Source: Sphingomonas faeni (GTDB taxonomy: Bacteria > Pseudomonadota > Alphaproteobacteria > Sphingomonadales > Sphingomonadaceae). From it: a DNA stretch of 64,000 bases. The DNA lies in NCBI RefSeq assembly GCF_030817315.1, contig NZ_JAUSZF010000001.1, positions 3,429,001-3,493,000 on the forward strand, read 5' to 3'. A program made the translations under genes and the position numbers. The notes beneath the pieces are model-generated. The model saw only the letters and a program-made list of their open reading frames with translations, ran no database searches and was not told the origin of the DNA. Shown piece by piece: positions 42,131 through 50,982 of the stretch (within the stretch, counting starts at the first letter, position 1; each line of letters opens with the position of its first letter).

Positions 42131-42535
42131 CTAGATCAGCGCCAGTTCCGCCAGCTTCGTCATCAACGCCGGCGGCATCACGTCCAGACCGGTCGCGTCG
42201 CCGCCCAGATCGAGCGGTGCATCCGCCCCCTCCAGATACCGCCAGCCCTGATGCGCGCGCTTGGGCCGCGCCTGTACCAGCACGAGTTTCGGATCGATGT
42301 GAATCGCCACGCGACCCTCCTCCGCCTCGTCGAACCCGAGGATAGGCGAGCGGGCGATCAGCTGGTGCTTGAGGATCCAGAACATCGAGCCCTGACCGGT
42401 TACCTCCTCATGACGCTTGGGCAAATAGCGCGTCGTGAGGAACACCGGCCCCTCCTCGCCGCGCAGGCGCAACCGCTCGGCGAGATGATCGACGCTTTCC
42501 GCGCCGAACGCGACTTTGGTGAGGTGGAGCGGCAT
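42131..42535 (-). CDS. DUF1489 family protein
   Basis: A 134-residue protein of the alphaproteobacterial DUF1489 family, recognisable by 'MPLHLTKVAFGAES' and 'RYLPKRHEE', then a C-terminal 'RPKRAHQGWRYLEG' segment. The family is widely conserved in this class and has no assigned function. It ends 22 bases from the converging DUF2807 gene and lies 31 bases downstream of mgtE in the same orientation, possibly in one transcript. Confidence 0.85.
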   Translation of the reverse strand: MPLHLTKVAFGAESVDHLAERLRLRGEEGPVFLTTRYLPKRHEEVTGQGSMFWILKHQLIARSPILGFDEAEEGRVAIHIDPKLVLVQARPKRAHQGWRYLEGADAPLDLGGDATGLDVMPPALMTKLAELALI

Positions 42536-42566
42536 GTTGCTGGAAATGGGCGCTAAAGCCGGACGA

Positions 42567-43976
42567 TCAACCGTGAAGGCCCCAAAGACTCGCCAGCCCG
42601 AGGAACGAGAAGAATCCCATCGTATCGGTCATCGTCGTCACGAACACCGCGGACGACACCGCGGGATCGATCCGGAACTTGTCGAGCGTTACCGGCACCA
42701 GCACGCCGCTCAGCCCGGCGGTGAGGTTGTTCACCAGCATCGCCGCGGCGATTACCAGCGACAGGTCGGTGTTGCGGAAGATAACGTATGTCCCAAGGCC
42801 GATCAGCGTCCCCAGCATCACGCCATTGGCGGCGGCGATGCGGAACTCGCGCCCGATCATCCGCGTGGTGTTGGAACTCGTCAGCTGGTTGGTCGCCAGC
42901 GCGCGCACCACCACCGCCAGCGTCTGCGTCCCCGCATTGCCGCCCATCCCCGATACGATCGGCATCAGCACGGCGAGCAACGCGAAGCTCGCGATCGTCC
43001 CCTGAAACAAGCCCACGACCGACGACGCGACCATCGCCGTGCCCAGATTGACGACCAGCCAAATGAACCGCGTCCGCACCGTCAGCCGGATCGGCTCGTT
43101 GATGTCGCCATCGCCTGCACCCGCGAGACGCAACGTATCTTCGCCCGCCTCTTCGGAAATGATGTGCACGATGTCGTCGACCGTGATCATCCCGACCAGC
43201 CGGCCGCCATGGTCGACCACCGCGGCCGAGATCAGCGCGTATTTCTGGAAGCGCAGTGCGACTTCCTCCTGGTCCATGTCGACCGGGATCAGCGTCTGCT
43301 CGCGCTTCATCACGTCGGCGATCGCGATCCCGCGCGGCGTGCGCAGCATCCACGACAGCTGGCAGGTACCGATCGGCTTGTGCGCAGGATCGACGACGAA
43401 GATTTCCCAGAAATCGGTCGTCAGTTCCTCGTGGCCGCGCAGGTAATCGATCGCGTCGCCGACGGTCCAATGTTCAGGGACAGCGATCAGCTCGCGCTGC
43501 ATCAGGCGACCTGCCGACTCCTCGGCGTAGCTCAGCGCCTCCTCGATCGCGGCGCGATCGTCGGGATCAAGCGCGCGCAGCACCGCGCGCTGCTCGTCCT
43601 CGTCCATGTCCTCGATGATCGCGACGGCATCGTCGGTATCGAGTTCGGACGCGAGATCGGCGACCTGGTGCGGCTCGAGCGCATCGATCAGATCCTCGCG
43701 GACGTAATCGTTCATCTCGGCGAACACGTCGCCACCGAGCAGGTCGGTCACCGCCCGCGCGAGTGCCGCACGATCCTCCTGCGGGGTCAGCTCGAACAGA
43801 TCGGCGATGTCGGCGGGATGCAGCGGCTCGACCAGCGCACGCGCGCCCTCGTCGTCGCCATTCTCGACCGCATCCAGGACGGCACGGACGAATTCGGGAC
43901 GCAAATGGTCGTCGCGATCGAGTTGATTTTCGGGTTGGGTCTCGGTTTCGACCTCGGGAAGCTCGAGTTCGCTCAT
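42567..43976 (-). CDS. mgtE: magnesium transporter MgtE
   Basis: A 469-residue magnesium channel of the inner membrane. Acidic N-terminal MgtE_N domain (about 30-150), two CBS domains (about 155-280) that sense cytoplasmic magnesium, then five membrane helices (about 300-465) with 'NAGTQTLAVVVRALA' as part of the pore. The order and length fit the family exactly. GGGAGG precedes the ATG at 43976. Confidence 0.95.
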   Translation of the reverse strand: MSELELPEVETETQPENQLDRDDHLRPEFVRAVLDAVENGDDEGARALVEPLHPADIADLFELTPQEDRAALARAVTDLLGGDVFAEMNDYVREDLIDALEPHQVADLASELDTDDAVAIIEDMDEDEQRAVLRALDPDDRAAIEEALSYAEESAGRLMQRELIAVPEHWTVGDAIDYLRGHEELTTDFWEIFVVDPAHKPIGTCQLSWMLRTPRGIAIADVMKREQTLIPVDMDQEEVALRFQKYALISAAVVDHGGRLVGMITVDDIVHIISEEAGEDTLRLAGAGDGDINEPIRLTVRTRFIWLVVNLGTAMVASSVVGLFQGTIASFALLAVLMPIVSGMGGNAGTQTLAVVVRALATNQLTSSNTTRMIGREFRIAAANGVMLGTLIGLGTYVIFRNTDLSLVIAAAMLVNNLTAGLSGVLVPVTLDKFRIDPAVSSAVFVTTMTDTMGFFSFLGLASLWGLHG

Positions 43977-44084
43977 GGCTGCCTCCCTTAAAAAGCGTAT
44001 GTTTGGGCCCTAACGCGACGCGCGTGCATTTGCCAGTCGGAGTGCGGCTCCCTATCTGCCGCGCATCAATTCAGGAGAACATGA

Positions 44085-44543
44085 ATGGCTGACACCCCCG
44101 AAACGCTGACGCTGACCCTCGAAGGTGGCGACGTCACGATCAAGCTGCGCCCCGATCTGGCGCCCAAGCACGTCGAGCGGATCGTCGAGCTCGCGAACGA
44201 AGGCTTTTACGACGGCGTACCCTTCCACCGCGTGATCCCGGGCTTCATGGCGCAGGGCGGTGACGGTGGTCGCGGCGACGGCACCGGCGGGTCGAGCAAG
44301 CCCAACCTCAAGGCGGAATTCTCGGCCGAGCCGCACGTCCGCGGCGTGTGCTCGATGGCGCGCACGAACCAGCCCGACACCGCGAACTCGCAGTTCTTCA
44401 TCGTGTTCGACGACGCACGCTTCCTCGACAAGCAGTACACCGTCTGGGGCGAAGTCACCGACGGCATGGACCTGGTCGACGCGCTTCCCAAGGGCGAGCC
44501 ACCGCGTACGCCGGGCAAGATCGTCAAGGCACGCGCTGCCTGA
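44085..44543 (+). CDS. cyclophilin-type peptidyl-prolyl cis-trans isomerase
   Basis: A 152-residue cytoplasmic cyclophilin. Active-site residues are in 'FHRVIPGFMAQGGD' (about 46-59, catalytic Arg), 'SMARTNQPDTANSQFFI' (about 90-106) and 'YTVWGEV' (about 124). It lacks a signal peptide, fitting the cytoplasmic PpiB type. Upstream AGGAGAAC is the ribosome binding site. A strong hairpin follows the stop by 8 bases. Confidence 0.93.
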   Translation: MADTPETLTLTLEGGDVTIKLRPDLAPKHVERIVELANEGFYDGVPFHRVIPGFMAQGGDGGRGDGTGGSSKPNLKAEFSAEPHVRGVCSMARTNQPDTANSQFFIVFDDARFLDKQYTVWGEVTDGMDLVDALPKGEPPRTPGKIVKARAA

Positions 44544-44550
44544 TAAGGGG

Positions 44551-44579
44551 TACCGGGGTGGCGTCGCGCCGCCCCGGTA
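44551..44579. terminator. 13-bp hairpin between converging genes
   Basis: Stem 44551-44563 with 44567-44579, a three-base loop and one G-U pair, placed between the cyclophilin stop and the stop of the converging gene at 44600. It has only a short T-containing tail, so it may serve both strands weakly. Confidence 0.6.
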
Positions 44580-44599
44580 TCGGTTATTCCGGGCGGACC

Positions 44600-45121
44600 C
44601 TATTGCCACTCGCCCCAGTAATGTTCGAGACTGACGGACACGGTCAGCAACTGATCGCCCAGTTTTCGCGCAAGACAAACTTCGACCGCGCCCGCCGCGG
44701 CGGCGGCGGCGGCGCTTCCTCCGGTGATGATTGCAGCGATTGCAGCGGCGATTGCCCCTTCGCGCAAACAATCTTCGACGATGTCCTTGATGTCTATCGG
44801 CTTGGCAGTCGAAACCCGCAGCACTGCGCGGACGTAATACCATTGCAAGTTGACCGTCCAGCCGATGCAAGTCTTGATCGGTCCGATCCGCACCCATTTG
44901 GCGCATTTTGCGCGGCTATGCGGTAGCGTTGTCGGGTCCTTCGTGACGAGCAGAACGCGTTCGTAGATGATGCCGCTATCAGGCTCGACGAGTTCGTAGG
45001 CGGCCTGAGTACCCCAGGCGAAATCTTCTGCGCTAGCGCGCTGGTGACGGGTCGTACTGTCGGGTGGCAGGTTGTCACCGAGAAACAGTTGGCCGTCGAC
45101 TTTGCTTGGATCCATCACCAT
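44600..45121 (-). CDS. hypothetical protein
   Basis: A 173-residue protein. I prefer the ATG at 45121 (CGGGAG upstream) to the longer frame at 45193. The first 110 residues have beta-rich composition with Cys and Trp ('CAKWVRIGPIKTCIGWTVNLQWYYV'), while residues 120-155 form an Ala/Gly-rich helix that could be a membrane or glycine-zipper segment. No family recognised. It is flanked by cyclophilin (converging) and the LysR gene upstream in the same direction. Confidence 0.55.
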   Translation of the reverse strand: MVMDPSKVDGQLFLGDNLPPDSTTRHQRASAEDFAWGTQAAYELVEPDSGIIYERVLLVTKDPTTLPHSRAKCAKWVRIGPIKTCIGWTVNLQWYYVRAVLRVSTAKPIDIKDIVEDCLREGAIAAAIAAIITGGSAAAAAAAGAVEVCLARKLGDQLLTVSVSLEHYWGEWQ

Positions 45122-45223
45122 CACGATCGCTCCCGAAAATGTTATGGGAGCCAAGTATAACGGGGTGGTCAGCCGCGATGTTGTCGACAACATCCGGTTT
45201 GGAGTAAGTTCACCGCAGCAGCG

Positions 45224-46108
45224 TCAGACTTCCGCCACCGTCCGTATCAGCCAATCGTGGAACAGCTTCACCGGCTTGGTCTGCAACGCCCGTGGGCGGC
45301 ACACGAACCAGTAGCTGTACGGACTCTCCACCTCGATATCGAACAACCGGACCAGTCGCGGATCGTTCGCATCGTCGAAATGGCTCGCATGCATGAACGC
45401 GACGCCGAGTCCCTGCGCGGCTGCCTCCAGCATCAGTGCGCCCGAATCGAAATGATCGATCGCCAGCGGCTCGATATCGTCGAGCCCCGCCGCCGTCCGC
45501 CACGCCGTGAACGTGTCCGTCATGTCGCGGTGGACCAATGCGGTCAGCGTCGAGAGCTGTTCGGGTCGCGTAACCGGATCCGCCCGCTCCAGCAGGCTCC
45601 GAGCACCGATCACATACACCGAATTGCGATCCAGCCGCCGCGCGTAGAACGCCGGGTCGATCTCGCGCGACAGGGCGATCACCGCGTCGAGCCCGTCGCC
45701 GAGTCGCGACACCAGATGCGCGGCGGTATCGATGTCGAGATGCAGCTCGGGGTGCGTCGTCCGCAACTCGCCCAGCCGCGGGAACAGTTTCTGCGACGCA
45801 TAGAGCGGCAGGATGCCGAGACGCAGCCGCAGCACCTCGGTCGTGCTGGTCAGCGATTCGACCGCGTCCGACAGCGAGTCCAGCACCGGCGCGATCTGCG
45901 CGAGCAGCCGTTCGCCATCCGCATTCAGCACCATCGCCTGATGCCGGCGTGCGAACAGCGGCTTGGCGATGAAGCGCTCGAGGCTCTGCACGCGTCGGCT
46001 GAGCGCAGGTGCGGACAATGCCAGATCTTCGGCCGCGGCCTTGATCGACCCCAGCCGCGCGACCTGTACGAACGCCTCGATAGCCCCCAGTGGCGGCAGC
46101 CTGCGCAT
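45224..46108 (-). CDS. LysR-family transcription regulator
   Basis: A 294-residue LysR regulator from ATG 46108 with AAAGAGGAA upstream. The N-terminal winged helix ('LGAIEAFVQVARLGSIKAAAEDLALSAPALSRRVQSLE') is followed by a substrate-binding domain (about 90-290) of the GcvA-like type. Its target is unknown. It is transcribed away from the CDC48-like ATPase gene, so that gene or the intervening leader could be regulated by it. Confidence 0.9.
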   Translation of the reverse strand: MRRLPPLGAIEAFVQVARLGSIKAAAEDLALSAPALSRRVQSLERFIAKPLFARRHQAMVLNADGERLLAQIAPVLDSLSDAVESLTSTTEVLRLRLGILPLYASQKLFPRLGELRTTHPELHLDIDTAAHLVSRLGDGLDAVIALSREIDPAFYARRLDRNSVYVIGARSLLERADPVTRPEQLSTLTALVHRDMTDTFTAWRTAAGLDDIEPLAIDHFDSGALMLEAAAQGLGVAFMHASHFDDANDPRLVRLFDIEVESPYSYWFVCRPRALQTKPVKLFHDWLIRTVAEV

Positions 46109-46271
46109 GATTCCTCTTTCGACTCGACGAGTGTGACAATGACCGCTGGACGCATTCATGCACGCGATTGCAGTTAGCGCAATCGTAGCTGATCCCTTCG
46201 CACTTGCAACACGAACCGTCTCGACGCAAAAAGACCTCGCCTTTCAGGCATCCTCTCCTAAAAACTTTCAT

Positions 46272-46302
46272 GGGCTGGCCTTCATTGGCCGGCCCTTTTT
46301 TT
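46272..46302 (+). terminator. intrinsic terminator with no gene upstream (leader attenuator or sRNA end)
   Basis: GGGCTGGCC (46272-46280) pairs with GGCCGGCCC (46287-46295) around a six-base loop and is followed by seven T residues (46296-46302), a textbook plus-strand Rho-independent terminator. On the plus strand nothing is coding between the LysR start (46108) and this site. It therefore ends either a small RNA or a leader transcript of the ATPase gene, which begins 90 bases later. Confidence 0.75.
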
Positions 46303-46391
46303 GTGCGTTTTACAGCACGCGGGTGAGGCAATGCCTCGCAAGCCCGGAACCTCGCCCCCATCTGACACGCTTCGAGTTCGAAGGAGTCGAG

Positions 46392-48665
46392 ATGCCCGAT
46401 AGCGAAATCCCCACGCGGAAAATCCAGGTCGCCAACGCGCGTCCCGAGGATAGCGGCCGCGGCTTGGCGCATTTGCCGCGCGCGCTGATGGCGACTCTCG
46501 GCATCGGCGAGGGCGACGTGATCGAGATTCTCGGCAAGCAGAACACGCCGGCGCGCGCCGTCGGTCCGTATCCGGAGGACGAAGGCCTCGACATCCTCCG
46601 CCTCGACGGCCTCCAGCGCGCGAACGCCGGCGTAGGCTCGGGCGACTTCGTCGAGGTGCGCAAAGCCGAGTCGAAGCCGGCCACGCGCGTCGTCTTCGCG
46701 CCGGCGCAGCAGAACCTCCGCCTCCAGGGCTCGACCAATGCGCTCAAGCGCACGTTCCTAGGCCGACCGATCTGCCAGGGCGACATCGTTGCGACCGCTG
46801 GGCATCAGCGCGTCGGCAACATGCCGCCGGGCGTCCAGCAGTTCATGAACGCACCGGCCTACGCGCTTCAGGAGATCCGCCTCGCGGTGATCGCGGCCAG
46901 TCCCAAGGGCGTCGTGCATATCGACGAGAATACCGAGATCGAACTGCGCTCCGAATATGAGGAGCCGCAGGCCGCACGCCGTGCCGACGTCACCTATGAC
47001 GATATCGGCGGCATGGCGCAGACGATCGACCAGTTGCGCGAGATGGTCGAACTGCCGCTCCGTTACCCCGAACTGTTCCAGCGGCTCGGCGTCGATCCAC
47101 CCAAGGGTGTGTTGCTGCATGGTCCTCCCGGCACCGGCAAGACGCGCCTCGCGCGCGCCGTCGCCAACGAATCCGACGCCCAGTTCTTCCTGATCAACGG
47201 CCCCGAGATCATGGGCTCGGCCTATGGTGAGTCCGAATCGCGTCTCCGCGAAGTGTTCGAGGAAGCGGCGAAGTCAGCACCCTCGATCGTGTTCATCGAC
47301 GAGATCGATTCGATCGCACCCAAGCGGGGCCAGGTGTCGGGCGAAGCGGAAAAGCGTCTCGTCGCACAGTTGCTGACGCTGATGGACGGCCTCGAATCAC
47401 GCGCGAACCTCGTCGTGATCGCGGCTACCAACCGTCCCGAGGCGATCGACGAAGCACTCCGCCGCCCCGGCCGGTTCGACCGCGAAATCGTCGTCGGCGT
47501 GCCGGACGAGCGTGGCCGCCGCGAGATCCTAGGCATCCACACGCGCGGCATGCCGCTCGGCGACCGCGTTGATCTCGATGAACTGTCGCGCACCACCTAC
47601 GGCTTCGTCGGTGCAGATCTCGCCGCGTTGACACGGGAGGCGGCGATCGAGGCGGTCCGCCGGATCATGCCGAAGCTGAACCTCGAAGAGCGGACGATCC
47701 CGCCCGAAGTGCTCGACGAATTGTCGGTCACCCGCGAGGATTTCCTCGGTGCCCTGAAACGCGTCCAGCCATCGGCGATGCGCGAAGTCATGGTGCAGGC
47801 ACCGACCGTGCGCTGGGCGGACGTCGGCGGTCTCGACGACGCACAGATGCGGCTAAAGGAAGGCGTCGAACTCCCGCTCAAGAACCCCGATGCGTTCCGC
47901 CGTCTCGGGATCCGCCCGGCCAAGGGCTTCCTGCTCTACGGCCCGCCCGGCACCGGCAAGACGTTGCTCGCGAAGGCGGTCGCACGCGAGGCGGAGGCGA
48001 ACTTCATCGCCACCAAATCGTCCGACCTGCTGAGCAAATGGTACGGCGAAAGCGAGCAGCAGATCGCCCGTCTGTTCCAGCGCGCACGCCAGGTCGCACC
48101 GTGCGTGATCTTCATCGACGAACTCGACTCGCTGGTGCCTGCGCGCGGCTCAGGTGCGGGCGAACCGCAGGTGACGGAGCGTGTCGTCAACACGATCCTC
48201 GCCGAGATGGACGGGCTGGAGGAACTGCAATCGGTCGTCGTGATCGGCGCGACCAACCGCCCGAACCTGATCGACCCTGCGTTGCTCCGGCCGGGCCGGT
48301 TCGACGAACTCGTCTATGTCGGCGTCCCCGACAAGGCCGGTCGCCGCCGTATCCTCGGCATCCAGACCCAGAAGATGCCGCTCGCGTCCGACGTCGATCT
48401 CGATCGCCTCGCCGACCGTACCGATCGCTTTTCCGGCGCGGACCTGGAGGACGTCGTTCGCCGCGCAGGCCTCGTCGCACTCCGTCGTTCGATCGACTCG
48501 ACCGACGTGACGATGGCCGATTTCGAAGGCGCGCTGAAAGAGTCGCGCGCCAGCGTGACCCCGGAAACAGAACGCGAATACGAACAAATGGCCGCGCGCC
48601 TGAAGCAGGACGCGACCGCCATCCAACCTCTCGGGTTCGCCTTTCCCAGCAAGGCGGACGACTAG
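46392..48665 (+). CDS. CDC48/VAT-type double AAA ATPase
   Basis: A 757-residue protein unfoldase homologous to archaeal VAT and eukaryotic p97. N-terminal double-psi barrel and CDC48_2 domains (about 8-180), first AAA domain with Walker A Gly-Pro-Pro-Gly-Thr-Gly-Lys-Thr at about 243 and Walker B 'FIDEIDS' at about 300, second AAA domain with Walker A at about 517 and Walker B 'FIDELDS' at about 575. Arg fingers ('RRPGRFD', 'LRPGRFD') are present in both. The start at 46392 follows AAGGAG; the longer frame crosses the terminator. It has no C-terminal HbYX motif. Rare but known in bacteria. Confidence 0.95.
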   Translation: MPDSEIPTRKIQVANARPEDSGRGLAHLPRALMATLGIGEGDVIEILGKQNTPARAVGPYPEDEGLDILRLDGLQRANAGVGSGDFVEVRKAESKPATRVVFAPAQQNLRLQGSTNALKRTFLGRPICQGDIVATAGHQRVGNMPPGVQQFMNAPAYALQEIRLAVIAASPKGVVHIDENTEIELRSEYEEPQAARRADVTYDDIGGMAQTIDQLREMVELPLRYPELFQRLGVDPPKGVLLHGPPGTGKTRLARAVANESDAQFFLINGPEIMGSAYGESESRLREVFEEAAKSAPSIVFIDEIDSIAPKRGQVSGEAEKRLVAQLLTLMDGLESRANLVVIAATNRPEAIDEALRRPGRFDREIVVGVPDERGRREILGIHTRGMPLGDRVDLDELSRTTYGFVGADLAALTREAAIEAVRRIMPKLNLEERTIPPEVLDELSVTREDFLGALKRVQPSAMREVMVQAPTVRWADVGGLDDAQMRLKEGVELPLKNPDAFRRLGIRPAKGFLLYGPPGTGKTLLAKAVAREAEANFIATKSSDLLSKWYGESEQQIARLFQRARQVAPCVIFIDELDSLVPARGSGAGEPQVTERVVNTILAEMDGLEELQSVVVIGATNRPNLIDPALLRPGRFDELVYVGVPDKAGRRRILGIQTQKMPLASDVDLDRLADRTDRFSGADLEDVVRRAGLVALRRSIDSTDVTMADFEGALKESRASVTPETEREYEQMAARLKQDATAIQPLGFAFPSKADD

Positions 48666-48733
48666 ACACCTCTGCATCAGTCGACTCGCCCGCCCTTCAC
48701 GGGGCGGCGGGTAAACAGCTCTGTCGAGAGCTT

Positions 48734-48913
48734 TCAGCAGTCCGGGCTGGGGCGGCGTTTGCCCTTCGTCCGGCTCGTCAGGTGGAAGTGAAGACACCGG
48801 TCGCAGCGATACGGTCGGAGCGGTACGCGTCCGGTTTGCGCCACCACGAGCGCGTCGGCTTCGGATACGAAGCGCGCCTTGCGACGGCATACGCTGAGTC
48901 GGGTGCGCTTCAC
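48734..48913 (-). CDS. small zinc-ribbon-like protein
   Basis: A 59-residue protein starting at GTG 48913, which overlaps the stop of the gene above (GTGA). The chain is basic and has Cys near residue 9, Cys-Asp-Arg-Cys at 37-40 and His-Phe-His at 42-44, the pattern of a small zinc ribbon with 'RPYRCDRCLHFHLTSRTKGK'. I recognise this arrangement from short sphingomonad proteins that are usually missed. It is the third gene of a set with TelA and the membrane protein. Role unknown. Confidence 0.75.
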   Translation of the reverse strand: MKRTRLSVCRRKARFVSEADALVVAQTGRVPLRPYRCDRCLHFHLTSRTKGKRRPSPDC

Positions 48914-49617
48914 TCCTTGTACTTCATCTCCAGGAACCGCCCCCGCGTCGACAGATTGTCCAGATCGCTTTGCGCGAGGCGCGCGGTCATTTCGCCGATT
49001 TCCTGTTCGATCAGCTTAAGCCCGTCGACCAGTTCCGCATCGGGCGTGCGACCGTTGCGCGGCGTGTTGCGGAGCGACGGCGGGACCTTCTCGTAATCCT
49101 TGACGAAGGCGGGCAATTGCTCGCCGATCAACTTCCGCACGTCGACAGCTTCCTGCGTATTGGCGTCGAGCGTTGCCAACTGTGGGGTCAGCGTTTCTAG
49201 ACGCAGGCCGATGCGGTCGACCAAAGTCATCGCCGGCGCGGGGAGGGCAGGGCGCTGCGCCTCCAGCCAGCGTTCGGTCTGCGCGGGGAGGGCGCGGATA
49301 TCCACCGCGGCGAGCCGCTCCGGCGTCGGCGCGCGTTCCGCCGGCCATACCGCGAACAACACCGTCGCGGCGACCAGCAGCGCCATCACCAGCATCGCGC
49401 CGCCGATCCCGAGCGGCACGATCCAGCCGATCACCATCGCCGCGATCAAGATCGACACGTCGGCGACTGCGATCCGGGTCAGGCGCTTGCCGATCGCCTG
49501 CGTCTGCCGTGCCCGTCCCCGCGTCGGCACGCGCCCGATCACCGTGCCCGTCCGGTCGTCCGAAATGCGCGACCAGGAGGCGCGGGCGCTGGCGATGGCG
49601 TCGTCGACTTCGCTCAC
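48910..49617 (-). CDS. membrane protein of the TelA operon
   Basis: A 235-residue protein with a charged N terminus, two adjoining hydrophobic segments (about 48-70 and 72-92) and a helical C-terminal domain of about 140 residues with many Glu/Arg. It starts 5 bases after the TelA stop. Similar proteins accompany TelA-type toxic-anion-resistance genes, where they may be membrane partners. No specific family recognised. Confidence 0.7.
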   Translation of the reverse strand: MSEVDDAIASARASWSRISDDRTGTVIGRVPTRGRARQTQAIGKRLTRIAVADVSILIAAMVIGWIVPLGIGGAMLVMALLVAATVLFAVWPAERAPTPERLAAVDIRALPAQTERWLEAQRPALPAPAMTLVDRIGLRLETLTPQLATLDANTQEAVDVRKLIGEQLPAFVKDYEKVPPSLRNTPRNGRTPDAELVDGLKLIEQEIGEMTARLAQSDLDNLSTRGRFLEMKYKE

Positions 49618-49622
49618 GGCGG

Positions 49623-50834
49623 TTACATCGCCTCCAGCTTGAACGGGCTAGCGGAAGGTCCGCCGAGTTGGCCCTGCGTCGCGCCTTCAGCCCGCGCGAT
49701 ATAGCCGCGGGACTTGTCGACCTCGTTCGACAGCGCGCCGACCGTGACCTTCATCGAATCGAGCGCCTTCAGCTTGAACACGTCGATCGCGTCCATCGTG
49801 TCGTAGATGTTCTGGAATGCGCGTTGCAGCGTTTCCAGCGGGATCGTCGCCGATGCGGCCTGTTCGTGGATCTGCGCGGTCTGCGATTTCAGCAGCTTGC
49901 CGGTCGAATCGATGATGTTCGCGGTCGTCGTGTTGAGCGCGGTGATCTGCTCCAGCACCAGCTTCTGGTTGGTCAGCGCCTGCGCCACCGTCACCGCGGT
50001 GCGCAGCGCGGACACGGTCGTGGTCGAGGCGCGATCGACGCCCTTCACCAGCTCGACATTGTTCTTCTTTACCAGATCGAGCGCGAGATAGCCCTGCACG
50101 GTCACCGCCATCTGCGTCAGCAGGTCCTGCGTCCGCTGGCGCGTGTAAAACAACGCCGTCTCGCGGATCGCCTTCGCCTTGGCCGGATCGGTGTGATCGA
50201 GCTCGTTCGCGACGTCCTCCAGCTTGGCGTCCATCGTCTTCGACAGATGGATCATCTGCTCGAGCCGGCCCATTGCCGCCCACAGATTCGCGCGCTCGGT
50301 ATCGATCGCGGCATTGTCCATCAGTAGCTCGTCCTTGCCCGAGCCGAGGCTCTTTAGGATCTGCGCGATGTGCGTCTGCGACGACTTATAGCCGTCGAAA
50401 TAATTGCGCATCTTGCCCCCGAACGGGATGATCCCGAACAGCTTCTGCGGCGCGGTGAGGTTACCCTTCTTGCCGGGATCGAGATCCTCGACGACGCGGC
50501 GCAGCTCGGCGAGGTCCTTGCCGACGCCGGTCTCCTGATCCATCGCCTTGACCGGGCGATCGAGGAAGCGGTTCGACTGGCCGGCGGCTTCGCGGATTTC
50601 CTTCGCGCCCATCGCCGTGATCGCATCGACCCGCTTGCCGAATTCTGGGGAGTTGACGTCCTGCGCGACGAGATCGGTGACGAACCCCGACACGCGCTCC
50701 TCCAGCTGCGACTTCACGCCGGCATCGACCGGCACCAGTCCGGCGGCCTTTGAGGCGGCCACGGTCGGCACCGGATCGGGCGGCGTCAAAACCAGGCCCG
50801 GCTCTTCGTTCAGCGTCTCGGGTGTCGTCGCCAT
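49623..50834 (-). CDS. TelA-like toxic anion resistance protein
   Basis: A 403-residue, almost entirely helical cytoplasmic protein of the TelA (tellurite and colicin resistance) family. 'FGIIPFGGKMRNYFDGYKSSQTHI' (about 110-133) and 'ALFYTRQRTQDLL' (about 205) are family blocks. I start it at ATG 50834 with CGGAG upstream. In other bacteria TelA proteins relate to cell-envelope stress rather than to tellurite alone. Operon with the membrane protein and the zinc-ribbon gene. Confidence 0.9.
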   Translation of the reverse strand: MATTPETLNEEPGLVLTPPDPVPTVAASKAAGLVPVDAGVKSQLEERVSGFVTDLVAQDVNSPEFGKRVDAITAMGAKEIREAAGQSNRFLDRPVKAMDQETGVGKDLAELRRVVEDLDPGKKGNLTAPQKLFGIIPFGGKMRNYFDGYKSSQTHIAQILKSLGSGKDELLMDNAAIDTERANLWAAMGRLEQMIHLSKTMDAKLEDVANELDHTDPAKAKAIRETALFYTRQRTQDLLTQMAVTVQGYLALDLVKKNNVELVKGVDRASTTTVSALRTAVTVAQALTNQKLVLEQITALNTTTANIIDSTGKLLKSQTAQIHEQAASATIPLETLQRAFQNIYDTMDAIDVFKLKALDSMKVTVGALSNEVDKSRGYIARAEGATQGQLGGPSASPFKLEAM

Positions 50835-50982
50835 GCGTAATCTCCGTTCGATGGGACATGGTGGCTGCAACCCGTCCCGCGTTCAAGTGGCATATATAGA
50901 TAACACACCGCTCTTGCCAACCGCGCCTTGAAACCAAGGGACGGCGTCGACAGCTTGGGGCCGACATCACAGGAGTTCCAGC

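Noticed and set aside
46158..46391. Longer start for the CDC48-like protein
   Set aside because: The extra 78 codons cross a terminator hairpin and have no family similarity; AAGGAG precedes the ATG at 46392.
48150..48890. 246-codon minus-strand frame across the end of the CDC48 gene
   Set aside because: Antisense to a conserved AAA domain, and its upper part is the wrong frame of the 59-residue zinc-ribbon gene.
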